From an uncultured Clostridium sp. (GTDB lineage: Bacteria > Bacillota > Clostridia > Peptostreptococcales > Peptostreptococcaceae): a stretch of DNA of 45,527 bases. Of this stretch, positions 34,346 through 42,532 are shown in pieces (within the stretch, counting starts at the first letter, position 1; each line of letters opens with the position of its first letter). The stretch is taken from NCBI GenBank assembly GCA_945871955.1, contig CAMBXR010000019.1:1-45527 (forward strand), given 5' to 3'. The position numbers were made by a program, and so were the translations under genes. The notes under the pieces were generated by a model. The model did no database searches, was not told the origin of the DNA, and saw nothing but the letters and a program-made list of their open reading frames with translations.

Positions 34346-35551
34346 CTATTTATTAATTTTATTATCTTTCATAGCATTTATTTTAAGTGGCAATGTGAAT
34401 AGATTTATAAATCCTTCAGCGTCCTTATGATCATATAGTTCACTATTTCCAAATGAAGAAATACTTTCATCATATAAGGCATGATCTGTAAATATTCCAG
34501 CTAGTTTTATATTGCCTTTATATAGTTTTAATTTAACAGAACCAGTGACATTTTCTTGTGTTTCATCCATAAATGCAGTTATAGCACTACAAGCTTTAGA
34601 GTACCATTTTCCATTATAAATTAAATCAGCATATTCTAAAGATAATCTTTGTTTTAAGTGAAGTGAATCTTTATCAAGTGTGGCACTTTCTAAAAAGTTA
34701 TGTGCTACATATAATATTTCTCCCCCTGGAGTTTCATATATACCTCTTGATTTCATTCCTACTAATCTATTTTCAAGTATTTCTACAATACCTATACCAT
34801 GTTTACAACCAAGTTTATCTAAAGTTTCAAGCAATTCTATTGGAGATAATTCTTCATTGTTGATTTTTTTAGGAACACCTTGTTCAAAGTATATTTCCAC
34901 ATATTCTGGTGTATCGCAAGCATCTTCTGGGTCTTGAGTCTTTTTATATATATCTTTCTTATGCTCATTTTGTAAGCATTCTATATCTCCACCTTCAGTT
35001 GAAACATGAAATAAGTTATCATCTACGGAATAGATTTTCTTTTTAGTAGCAACTACTGGAATATGGTGCTCATTTGCATAATCTATGGCATCTTCTCTTG
35101 ATTTTATATCCCACATTCTCCAAGGAGCTATAACTTTAATAGAAGGATCTAGTGCTGCTATTGTTCCTTCAAAACGAACTTGGTCATTTCCCTTTCCTGT
35201 GCAACCATGACAAATATATTTAGCACCTTCTTTGTGAGCTATATCAACTAATTTTTTTGCTATTATTGGTCTAGCAAGAGCTGTACCTAACAAGTATCTG
35301 CCTTCATATTTTACCTCAGCTTTAATTGCTGCATATATGGTAGTAGTTATAAATTCTTCTCTTAAATCTTCACAGTATGCTTTTACAGCACCACTTTTAA
35401 TAGCCTTATCGTGAATTTTATCCATATCATCATCTTGACCTACATTGGCACATACAGCAATAACATCAATATCATAATTTTCTTTTAACCATGGTATTAT
35501 AATAGATGTATCTAATCCCCCTGAATAAGCTAATATTACTTTTTCTTTCAT
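34346..35551 (-). CDS. argG: Argininosuccinate synthase
   Basis: Joins citrulline and aspartate with ATP to give argininosuccinate, the penultimate step of arginine synthesis. The 401-residue protein has the N-terminal ATP-pyrophosphatase loop AYSGGLDTS (8-16), [13 protein letters not shown] and SREDAIDYA, all typical. argH is not adjacent in this window, since the antiporter follows in opposite direction, so the gene stands alone. A T-box leader with an arginine-type specifier controls it, coupling expression to uncharged tRNA-Arg. Start ATG has GGGAGG upstream. Confidence 0.97.
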   Translation of the reverse strand: MKEKVILAYSGGLDTSIIIPWLKENYDIDVIAVCANVGQDDDMDKIHDKAIKSGAVKAYCEDLREEFITTTIYAAIKAEVKYEGRYLLGTALARPIIAKKLVDIAHKEGAKYICHGCTGKGNDQVRFEGTIAALDPSIKVIAPWRMWDIKSREDAIDYANEHHIPVVATKKKIYSVDDNLFHVSTEGGDIECLQNEHKKDIYKKTQDPEDACDTPEYVEIYFEQGVPKKINNEELSPIELLETLDKLGCKHGIGIVEILENRLVGMKSRGIYETPGGEILYVAHNFLESATLDKDSLHLKQRLSLEYADLIYNGKWYSKACSAITAFMDETQENVTGSVKLKLYKGNIKLAGIFTDHALYDESISSFGNSELYDHKDAEGFINLFTLPLKINAMKDNKINK

Positions 35552-35590
35552 AGTGATTTTCCTCCCTTTGATATCCCTAATATTTTTCTA

Positions 35591-35845
35591 TAAAAAAAGT
35601 CCCTTGGATTAACCAAGAGACGAATTTACCGCGTTACCACTCTAATTAATAAGCATAAATACTTATTCACTCTTCCTTTTAAGGCAAGACCTACCTATTA
35701 TCCTACTAATTTCAGATAATAATCTCCAAAGCTCTATTCACTTAAAATATTTTATTGGGCTTCCACCATCCCCAATTCTCTATAAAAATAAAATATAAGT
35801 TACTACTCTTTTTCACTGAATTTTGTATATTAAATTTTTTTAGTA
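35591..35845 (-). promoter_or_regulatory. T-box leader of argG, arginine specifier
   Basis: The hallmark antiterminator element AGAGTGGTAACGCGG lies at 35643-35629 on the minus strand, followed by a terminator stem (35599-35607 with 35613-35621) and a T7 run. The stem I region (about 35,730-35,810) contains GGATGGTGGAAGCC and ends in GAATAGAGCTTTGGAG; AGA at 35735-35733 fits the specifier position and reads arginine. Uncharged tRNA-Arg would stabilise the antiterminator and allow argG transcription. Confidence 0.93.
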
Positions 35846-35852
35846 TGACTAA

Positions 35853-35881
35853 ATAGTAGTTTACTTTTTTTTTATTGTCAA
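35853..35881 (-). promoter_or_regulatory. Promoter of the argG T-box transcript
   Basis: TTGACA (35881-35876), a 17-base spacer, TACTAT (35858-35853). It lies directly after the truA stop. Confidence 0.75.
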
Positions 35882-35899
35882 CTATTTTATATTTTTTTA

Positions 35900-36637
35900 T
35901 TAATATTGTACATCAAATAAGAAAAGTCCTTTTGCTGGAGCTGTTTCAGAAGATACCCTTCTGTCCTTAGCTTCTAACATAGTTTTAACATCCGTAGGAT
36001 TTATTTTGCTAAGACCTGCATCAATTAAAGTTCCTACTATTATACGAACCATATTATATAAGAATCCATCTCCTTTTACATAGATTTCTATTAGACCGTC
36101 TTTTTCTTCTATATTAATATACTCTATAGTTCTTACATGGCTTTTCTTTTTAGATTTTGATGAAGCGAAGCTTGAAAAGTCATGCTCTCCTATTAAATAT
36201 TTGCTCGCATCTTTCATTTTTTCAATATTTAATTTTTTATTTATATGATATGTATATTTTCTATTAAAAGGATTATGATACTCGTTGTTATCTATTTTAT
36301 ACATATAAATTTTAGATTTAGCATTATATCTAGAATGGAATCTATCATTTACTTCTTCCATACTTCTTATAACTATGGACTCGGGAAGGTATTTATATAA
36401 GTACTTTTGGAATTTTTCAATAGGTTCTTTGCTATTTGTTTTGAAGTTAGCTACTTGTCCTAAAGCATGAACACCCATATCAGTTCTTCCTGAAGCTATT
36501 ATCTCTATTTTCTCATTAGTAAATTTACTTAATACATCTTCAATTTTTCCTTGTATAGTATTATCATTATCTTTTAATCTTTGAAATCCTTTAAAGTTAC
36601 TTCCATCATATTGTATTATCATTTTTATATTTCTCAT
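35900..36637 (-). CDS. truA: tRNA pseudouridine(38-40) synthase TruA
   Basis: Converts uridines 38-40 of the tRNA anticodon arm to pseudouridine. The 245-residue protein opens IIQYDGSNFKGFQ and has the catalytic aspartate D53 in SGRTDMGVHALGQV. C-terminal blocks (FLYNMVRIIVGTLIDAG and SETAPAKGLFLFDV) are canonical. Single gene; ATG preceded by AAGAGGAAAAT. It is transcribed towards the argG promoter and no strong hairpin separates them, so read-through into the argG leader is possible. Confidence 0.95.
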   Translation of the reverse strand: MRNIKMIIQYDGSNFKGFQRLKDNDNTIQGKIEDVLSKFTNEKIEIIASGRTDMGVHALGQVANFKTNSKEPIEKFQKYLYKYLPESIVIRSMEEVNDRFHSRYNAKSKIYMYKIDNNEYHNPFNRKYTYHINKKLNIEKMKDASKYLIGEHDFSSFASSKSKKKSHVRTIEYINIEEKDGLIEIYVKGDGFLYNMVRIIVGTLIDAGLSKINPTDVKTMLEAKDRRVSSETAPAKGLFLFDVQY

Positions 36638-36772
36638 TTTATTTTCCTCTTAAAGTTCTCTATTTATATTTATTTTTCATGAAATTATTATTATAATATG
36701 TAAAGTAGTTATTTTATATTATATTTAAAATCAACTATTGTCAATATTTAATCGATTTAAGGGGGACATCCA

Positions 36773-37741
36773 ATGTTTAAAAAATTTAGTACATTAGCTA
36801 TACTATTAACTTTGTTTGTATCATTAGTTGGCTGTAAACAAAATAATACTGCTTCACAAGAGAATAATAGTGATGTTTTAATTACTCTAGTTTTAGATAA
36901 AGGTGGGGTTAATGACGAATCATTTAATCAATTAGCTTGGGAAGGTGCTAAAGAAGCTTCTAAGGAATATGGAGTAAAAATCAAATATTTAGAGTCAAAT
37001 TCTGACGCAGATTACAAATCTAATTTAGAACAAGCTGTAGATATGGACTCAGATTTAATTATAGCCGTAGGATTTAATTTAAGCGAAGCAGTGAAAGAAG
37101 TTGCGACTTCTTATAATGAATCTAAATTTGCTATAATTGATGGTAGTTTTGATGAGATTCCCGAAAATGTTACAGTTGTATCTTTTGATGAAGCTGAATC
37201 AGGATATTTAGCAGGTCTTGTCAGTGCGAAGAATAGCAACTCTAATGAGTTTGGTTTTATTGGAGGAATGAACGTTCCGGCAGTTCAAAATTACCAAAAA
37301 GGATTTGAAAAAGGTTTACTAGAAGTAAATCCTAATGCAAAACTTTCTGTTCAATATGCAAACTCTTTTACCGATGCGGCAAAAGGTAGAGCTATAGCTA
37401 CTCAAATGTACAATAATAATGTAGATTGTATAATGACTGCTGGTGGCGGTGTAAACAATGGGGTTTATGAAGTTGCTATGGAAATGGGAAAATTTGCAGT
37501 TGCCGTTGATATGGCACAGAACCATATATCTCCAAGTGTAATATTAACTTCTGCTATAAAGAAAGTTGATACGGGAGTAAAAGATACTGTTAAATCATAT
37601 TTAGATAATACTTTAAAAGGTGGTACTATCAATCTATACAATATAAAAAATGATGGTGTAGGATATGAGAAAACTGATTTATTATCAAGTGATACTATTG
37701 AATTTATGGATAATAAAATAGAAGAATTAAAAAGTAAATAA
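36773..37741 (+). CDS. BMP-family lipoprotein, second copy
   Basis: A 322-residue binding lipoprotein with the lipobox LFVSLVGC (C21). It shares the domain layout and marker stretches of the lipoprotein at 31,837-32,871: DKGGVNDESFNQLAWEG, the same KYLESNSDADY-like segment, and the GGGVNNGVYEVA loop; the two are clearly paralogous. Again there is no transporter permease or ATPase gene alongside. Strong GGGGG ribosome site. Ligand unknown; purine nucleosides are the best guess from the family. It converges on the SNF2 gene through a bidirectional terminator. Confidence 0.9.
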   Translation: MFKKFSTLAILLTLFVSLVGCKQNNTASQENNSDVLITLVLDKGGVNDESFNQLAWEGAKEASKEYGVKIKYLESNSDADYKSNLEQAVDMDSDLIIAVGFNLSEAVKEVATSYNESKFAIIDGSFDEIPENVTVVSFDEAESGYLAGLVSAKNSNSNEFGFIGGMNVPAVQNYQKGFEKGLLEVNPNAKLSVQYANSFTDAAKGRAIATQMYNNNVDCIMTAGGGVNNGVYEVAMEMGKFAVAVDMAQNHISPSVILTSAIKKVDTGVKDTVKSYLDNTLKGGTINLYNIKNDGVGYEKTDLLSSDTIEFMDNKIEELKSK

Positions 37742-37758
37742 TGAGTTTTCATAATTAA

Positions 37759-37789
37759 AAAAGGAGCTGCTTTTAAAGTAGCTCCTTTT
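37759..37789. terminator. Bidirectional terminator, BMP lipoprotein/SNF2 genes
   Basis: 14-base arms 37759-37772 and 37776-37789 (one G-T pair), AAAAGGAGCTGCTT type, with A- and T-rich flanks. Confidence 0.8.
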
Positions 37790-37800
37790 CTTATATAATA

Positions 37801-40800
37801 CTATTTTAATAAATACATAATATCTTCTTCACTTATAGTACTTAACATACTGCTATTTGACAGACTGCCGTCAATCATATTATCAATTAGTTCTTTTTTC
37901 TTTTGTTGAAGCTCAAGTATTTTTTCCTCTATGGTTCCTTTAGTAATTAATTTAATAACTTCAACTACATTTTTTTGACCTATTCTATGGGCTCTATCGC
38001 TAGCTTGATTTTCTACAGAAGGATTCCACCATGGGTCAAAATGAATAACTGTATTTGCAGAGGTTAAATTTAAACCAGTTCCACCTGCTTTTAGGGAAAT
38101 TAGAAATACTTTAACATCTTCATTATTATTAAAATCATTTACTAAGTTTATTCTATCCATAGCCTTTGTACTTCCATCAAGATAGTAATAGCTTATCTTA
38201 TTTTTACTTAGCTTTTCACCTAGACTATTTAGCACAGAAGTAAATTGAGAAAAAACAAGAATTTTATTGTCCTCATTTATTTGTTCTTTTAATATTTCTA
38301 AACAAGTATCTATTTTGGCACTTTTACCTTTATAATCCTCAATTACTAGACTTGGATCTAAGCATAGCTGTCTTAGCTTTGTTAAATATGAAAATACGGT
38401 GATTTTATTTTTTATTTCTTTTTTATCATTAAGTTTTTCTTTTACATTTTCTACATATATACCGTAGGCATTCTTCTGAGATTTTCCCATTTCCACAAAG
38501 TATTCCTTTTCAATTTTAGGAGGAAGCTCTTTAATCACTTCTTTTTTAGTTCTTCTAAGGATAAATGGTTTTATCATTGCTTTTAAATTGTCTATTTTAT
38601 TTTCATCTCTTATAAATACAGCATTGAATTTAGTTAAACTATATAAATATCCAGGCATAATAAAATCAAAAATTGACCATAACTCCAGTAGATTGTTTTC
38701 TATTGGTGTTCCTGTTAAGGCGAATTTATTATTTGCATTAATTGCCTTTACAGCATCCGTTGCAGAAGCTAAAGGATTTTTTATATTTTGAGCTTCATCT
38801 ATAATACAGTAGTCGAATTTGATTTTTTCATAATAATATAAATCATTTCTAAGTGAACCGTAGGTTGTAAGTATAATATCATAATCATATATATTTTTAA
38901 TTAAATTTAATCTATCTTTCTTTAGACCATGGCTAATACCAATTTTTAAACTTGGTGCAAACTTTTCAAACTCACTTTTCCAGTTGTGGATTAATGAAGT
39001 TGGGGTAACTATTAAGCTTAATTTATCTTTTTTATTAAGGAGGAAGCTTATAGTTTGAATTGTTTTACCTAGCCCCATTTCATCAGCTAAAATACCACCA
39101 AAACCAAGATAATCCAAACTTTCAAACCAATTAAGAGAATCAACTTGATAATCCCGTAGGGTTGCATTTAGCTCTTTAGATACATGGAATTTTCTATTTT
39201 TTATATTTTTAAATTTATAAATTATATCTTCTATATTTTCTCTCCCATGTATAAAAGGAAGCTTTTTTTCTGTCAACAAATTATCTATATATAAAGATTT
39301 GCTAGAGTGAATCTTCATTTTATTAAAATTATCTGTAAAGCCTAAGCTATCTATTAGTTTGAAAATTTCCTTAGTTTCATCTTCTTCTAAATTTATAAAG
39401 TTACCATTACCTAACTTATAAAACCTTTTATTATTTTTAAATGCATTTATTATATTTTTATATTCAGACTTATCTACATCTTCTATTTTAAAATTAAAAT
39501 CTAAGTAATGATTAATTTCTTCACCAAGACCTACTCTAAAGCATGAAGAATTATATATCTTTTTTTCTTTTAATTTATCAGAGTAATAAACTTCTCCAAT
39601 ATTTTTTAATCGATTGATTTCTTTACTTAAAAAGTCATATAACTGTTCATCATTACCTCTAAATACAAATTTATCATTGCTTTTTTCAAAAAAGTTTGTA
39701 TAAAGTCTATATATGGCTTCCTTTTCTTTTTCTATATCTTTTATTATAAATTTGTTTTTTTCATAATAATCAAAGTTTATTTTACAAGTAATATTGCTAT
39801 CTTCCAAGTCGAAGTAGTATTTTATTTGAAGCTTATTACTTATATTATTTTTTATACTTTCATCTATAACTACATGGGAGCAGATATTTTCAATTTTAGG
39901 TATCATATCACTTAGCACTTGACTTACTTGTGATTTTTCAAATTTTATTTCGTTAAACTCTTTTAAAACAGAGTAAAGTTTTTTATAGTATATACCATTT
40001 TCATTATTTAAAATATATATATCACCTTTATAAAACACTACATCTCCCTTTAATGATAGAGGATATGGTAGATTATCATTACTTTTTAAAGTAACATCAT
40101 TTTCATTTAATTCTAAATAAAAGTTTATAGGCAAATCCCCTTCTATAATATTAGGTTTATAATACATATTTCTAAATTTAAAATCAAAATCTGTAAAAGC
40201 TAAGGCTTCAAATAATCTTCTAATATTGCTTCCTTGTACAGTCATAAATTTGAAATCTTTAGGATAATTATTATGAGTAAGATTCATGCCGTATTCTTCC
40301 ATCATTTGTACTATTTTCTCATTTTCGAAGTCAAAATAGTTATCTATAGGATTATATACAAAATCAACACCATATACTAAGTTTTTAGATTCTAATCTAG
40401 AAAAAGCAAATTCTTTTAAATCCTTTATAACATACATTTTATCTATACCTATTTTAAAATCACAATTAAAACTATGATTTCCGCTATATTCTACTCTAGT
40501 ATGTAAATTGACTTTTTCTTTTGATTTACTTTTAAAATATTCTAATAAATCTTTAACAATAAAATCTTGATTTCTTTTGACTTTATTATTATTTTTAACT
40601 GTAATTGTAGTTTGTTTTAGACTACTTATAACACTTGATTTCAATAAATTTGAAACATATATACCTACTGCAACTATATGTTTACATGTAGTTGCTTCTT
40701 TGTAGGAACTTCTTTTAATAAAATCTTCACAGTCACAATCTGTATCCATAATTTCTTTATTTTTTAAATCTATTGTAATAGATGAATTATAAATGCTGCT

Positions 40801-40962
40801 ATTATTGGCGGAAGCCACTTCACCTGTCATACTCAATATTTTATTCTCATTAGTATATTTAACACCTTGAACATATCCATCTATATAATAGTTTTTACCT
40901 TTATTAAATCTTACTTTATCTGTACTATCAATTAATATATCATTTACTATTTTAAATTCCAT
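37801..40962 (-). CDS. SWIM zinc finger SNF2-family helicase
   Basis: A 1,053-residue DNA translocase of the bacterial SNF2 type. Order: an N-terminal SWIM zinc finger (CDCEDF then CKHIV, about 75-97), a long beta-rich SNF2-associated region, then the two RecA-like halves from about 600 on with Walker A DEMGLGKT (about 620-628), DEAQ (about 720), LTGTPIENN and the helicase C-domain motifs VFSQFTSVL, DGSTKAMDR, LKAGGTGLNLTSAN and DRAHRIGQ. Substrate DNA processes are not known for these clostridial proteins, though remodelling or displacement of proteins from DNA is the family theme. Monocistronic. Confidence 0.93.
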   Translation of the reverse strand: MEFKIVNDILIDSTDKVRFNKGKNYYIDGYVQGVKYTNENKILSMTGEVASANNSSIYNSSITIDLKNKEIMDTDCDCEDFIKRSSYKEATTCKHIVAVGIYVSNLLKSSVISSLKQTTITVKNNNKVKRNQDFIVKDLLEYFKSKSKEKVNLHTRVEYSGNHSFNCDFKIGIDKMYVIKDLKEFAFSRLESKNLVYGVDFVYNPIDNYFDFENEKIVQMMEEYGMNLTHNNYPKDFKFMTVQGSNIRRLFEALAFTDFDFKFRNMYYKPNIIEGDLPINFYLELNENDVTLKSNDNLPYPLSLKGDVVFYKGDIYILNNENGIYYKKLYSVLKEFNEIKFEKSQVSQVLSDMIPKIENICSHVVIDESIKNNISNKLQIKYYFDLEDSNITCKINFDYYEKNKFIIKDIEKEKEAIYRLYTNFFEKSNDKFVFRGNDEQLYDFLSKEINRLKNIGEVYYSDKLKEKKIYNSSCFRVGLGEEINHYLDFNFKIEDVDKSEYKNIINAFKNNKRFYKLGNGNFINLEEDETKEIFKLIDSLGFTDNFNKMKIHSSKSLYIDNLLTEKKLPFIHGRENIEDIIYKFKNIKNRKFHVSKELNATLRDYQVDSLNWFESLDYLGFGGILADEMGLGKTIQTISFLLNKKDKLSLIVTPTSLIHNWKSEFEKFAPSLKIGISHGLKKDRLNLIKNIYDYDIILTTYGSLRNDLYYYEKIKFDYCIIDEAQNIKNPLASATDAVKAINANNKFALTGTPIENNLLELWSIFDFIMPGYLYSLTKFNAVFIRDENKIDNLKAMIKPFILRRTKKEVIKELPPKIEKEYFVEMGKSQKNAYGIYVENVKEKLNDKKEIKNKITVFSYLTKLRQLCLDPSLVIEDYKGKSAKIDTCLEILKEQINEDNKILVFSQFTSVLNSLGEKLSKNKISYYYLDGSTKAMDRINLVNDFNNNEDVKVFLISLKAGGTGLNLTSANTVIHFDPWWNPSVENQASDRAHRIGQKNVVEVIKLITKGTIEEKILELQQKKKELIDNMIDGSLSNSSMLSTISEEDIMYLLK

Positions 40963-41119
40963 TTTTTCACCTGCTTTTTTAGCTTATGAATTTTATTATA
41001 TTACTCTTATAGATTTACTTCAATGAAAATATAAGAAGCTTAAATATTCATATAATTATGATTAATATAAGAAATTATTGGAATAATAAACTTTATAAAT
41101 AAAAAGGAGTGATGCGAAT

Positions 41120-41554
41120 ATGTCCAATGATGATACTATAAAACTTTTAAAAGAATGTGATTCAGGAGCTAAAATGGGTATAGAAGGTATAAATGGAGTT
41201 ATGGATAAAGCCGATAATAAACAGCTTTTATCTATTTTAGATAAATACTTAAAAGATCATGAGAAATTAGAAGAAAAAATTCAAGATGAATTACATAAAT
41301 TTGATTGCGACGAAAAAGAGCCAGCTGTTATAGCAAAAGCTATGTCCTGGTTAAAAATAAATGTTAAGCTTATTAAGGGCGAACACGACAAAGTTATAGC
41401 TGATTTGATGACAGAAGGATGTAATATGGGAATTAAATCAATTTGCAGATATTTAAATCAATATAGTAGTGCTCTGGAGAGTATAAAATCTTTATGTTAT
41501 GATTTAGTAGAAATTGAAGAAAACTTTGCAAAGGATTTACGTAAATTTTTATAA
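41120..41554 (+). CDS. Small helical-bundle protein (DUF2383/ferritin-like type)
   Basis: A 144-residue protein predicted to be almost wholly helical, with four amphipathic stretches (MSNDDTIKLLKECDSGAKMG, LLSILDKYLKDHEKLEEKI, WLKINVKLIKGEHDKVIA and YSSALESIKSLCYDLVEIEENF). This resembles DUF2383 or other four-helix ferritin-like bundles; it has E/H residues (DHE near 51-53, GEHD near 90-93) that could bind metal, though the spacing is not proven. No signal or membrane segment. Strong AAAGGAGTG site. Role unknown, possibly stress or spore related as with other clostridial bundle proteins. Confidence 0.6.
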   Translation: MSNDDTIKLLKECDSGAKMGIEGINGVMDKADNKQLLSILDKYLKDHEKLEEKIQDELHKFDCDEKEPAVIAKAMSWLKINVKLIKGEHDKVIADLMTEGCNMGIKSICRYLNQYSSALESIKSLCYDLVEIEENFAKDLRKFL

Positions 41555-41608
41555 ATTTAAATAAAATATGTGGTAATTTTTATCAATTAGCAATAAAATA
41601 TAAGTATA

Positions 41609-41750
41609 AGAATTTCATTTATTGATCGGAATATGAAATTCTATTGAATATGTTTTCTCCGTTTTATATAATAAACGGTGTGGTGACTCATGGAGAATCA
41701 TTGAAACATATATAAACATGAAAAATCCTCAATAAATTGAGGATTTTTCT
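41609..41750 (+). ncRNA. Candidate structured RNA (riboswitch-like leader or small RNA)
   Basis: Three stems in order on the plus strand: 41609-41618 with 41633-41642 (10 perfect base pairs); TTCTCC 41655-41660 with GGAGAA 41692-41697, enclosing a small hairpin 41661-41664 with 41673-41676; and a perfect 13-bp terminator 41721-41733 with 41736-41748, ending in a T-run. The stretch between, GTGTGGTGACTCAT, is unusually GC-containing for this genome. The transcript would end 70 bases before a prenyltransferase-like gene. No known riboswitch consensus was recognised. Confidence 0.5.
41721..41750 (+). terminator. Intrinsic terminator upstream of the prenyltransferase gene
   Basis: 13-bp perfect stem with a 2-base loop and T5 tail. 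It lies 70 bases before a start codon, so it may act as an attenuator. Confidence 0.8.
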
Positions 41751-41820
41751 ATGTGAAGGTGTATTTATTATTATTTGGGGGAAAAAATAAATAAATAATT
41801 TTGATACATACGGAGGCATT

Positions 41821-42465
41821 ATGAGAGTACCAAAACATATTGGAATAATACCAGACGGAAATATGCTCTGGGATATAAATAATAATTTACAAAAAGAACT
41901 ATATTATAAACAAGAAATTAATTCTGTTATAGAATTATTTAAATTATGTCAAGAAGAAGGAATAGAAGAGTTGACTTTTTATGTTGATAATTTAGATAAT
42001 TCTAAACATCCTTATATTGAAAAAGAATCTTTTACTAAGGCTTATATTGATGCTATTATGCTTTTGACTAAAGAAGATTGTGAAATTTTAGTTGTGGGAT
42101 ATAGTGATATTCATTCTTTTCCATCATCACTTCTTCCATTTACAAAAGAAAGAAAGAAATTTGGTAAAGGTGGAATAAAAGTTAATTTCCTTATTCATTA
42201 TTCATGGATATGGGATTTAAATTTTAGAAAAGAGTTCTGTCCATTGGGCAAACATATTAACCCTAGACTTAAATCAAGAGAAATTTCTAATATAGATTTA
42301 ATAATAAGATGGGGTGGCCTTAGAAGATTAAGTGGTTTTTTACCTGTTCAGTCTACTTATGCTGATTTTTATGCCATTGATGATATGTGGCTAGATTTTA
42401 AAAAGCAACATTTATATGATGCTCTAAATTGGTACGCCAAACAAGATAGTAATCTTGAATACTAA
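41821..42465 (+). CDS. Divergent cis-prenyltransferase (UppS family)
   Basis: A 214-residue protein of the undecaprenyl diphosphate synthase family, which condenses isopentenyl units in cis to give long lipid carriers. The catalytic aspartate D12 is kept (IGIIPDGN), but the canonical GNGRWA motif is replaced by GNMLWD, losing the arginine that binds the diphosphate. The C-terminal motif DLIIRWGGLRRLSGFL corresponds to the usual RTGGExRxSNFL with the GGE to GGL change. Length is about 30 residues short of housekeeping UppS. A true UppS is presumably elsewhere. The gene could be a specialised or even catalytically altered relative. GGAGG ribosome site; behind a structured RNA. Confidence 0.8.
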   Translation: MRVPKHIGIIPDGNMLWDINNNLQKELYYKQEINSVIELFKLCQEEGIEELTFYVDNLDNSKHPYIEKESFTKAYIDAIMLLTKEDCEILVVGYSDIHSFPSSLLPFTKERKKFGKGGIKVNFLIHYSWIWDLNFRKEFCPLGKHINPRLKSREISNIDLIIRWGGLRRLSGFLPVQSTYADFYAIDDMWLDFKKQHLYDALNWYAKQDSNLEY

Positions 42466-42466
42466 A

Positions 42467-42523
42467 AAATAAGTGTTTTACTTTAGCTAAAAAGAATTTT
42501 TAAGCTTTGTAAAACACTTATTT
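42467..42523. terminator. Bidirectional terminator, prenyltransferase/sulfite reductase genes
   Basis: 15-base perfect arms 42467-42481 and 42509-42523 flanked by A- and T-runs. Confidence 0.8.
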
Positions 42524-42532
42524 TAATTTATT

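Noticed and set aside
35552..35899. Possible second small gene between argG and truA
   Set aside because: The region is fully explained by the argG promoter and T-box leader.
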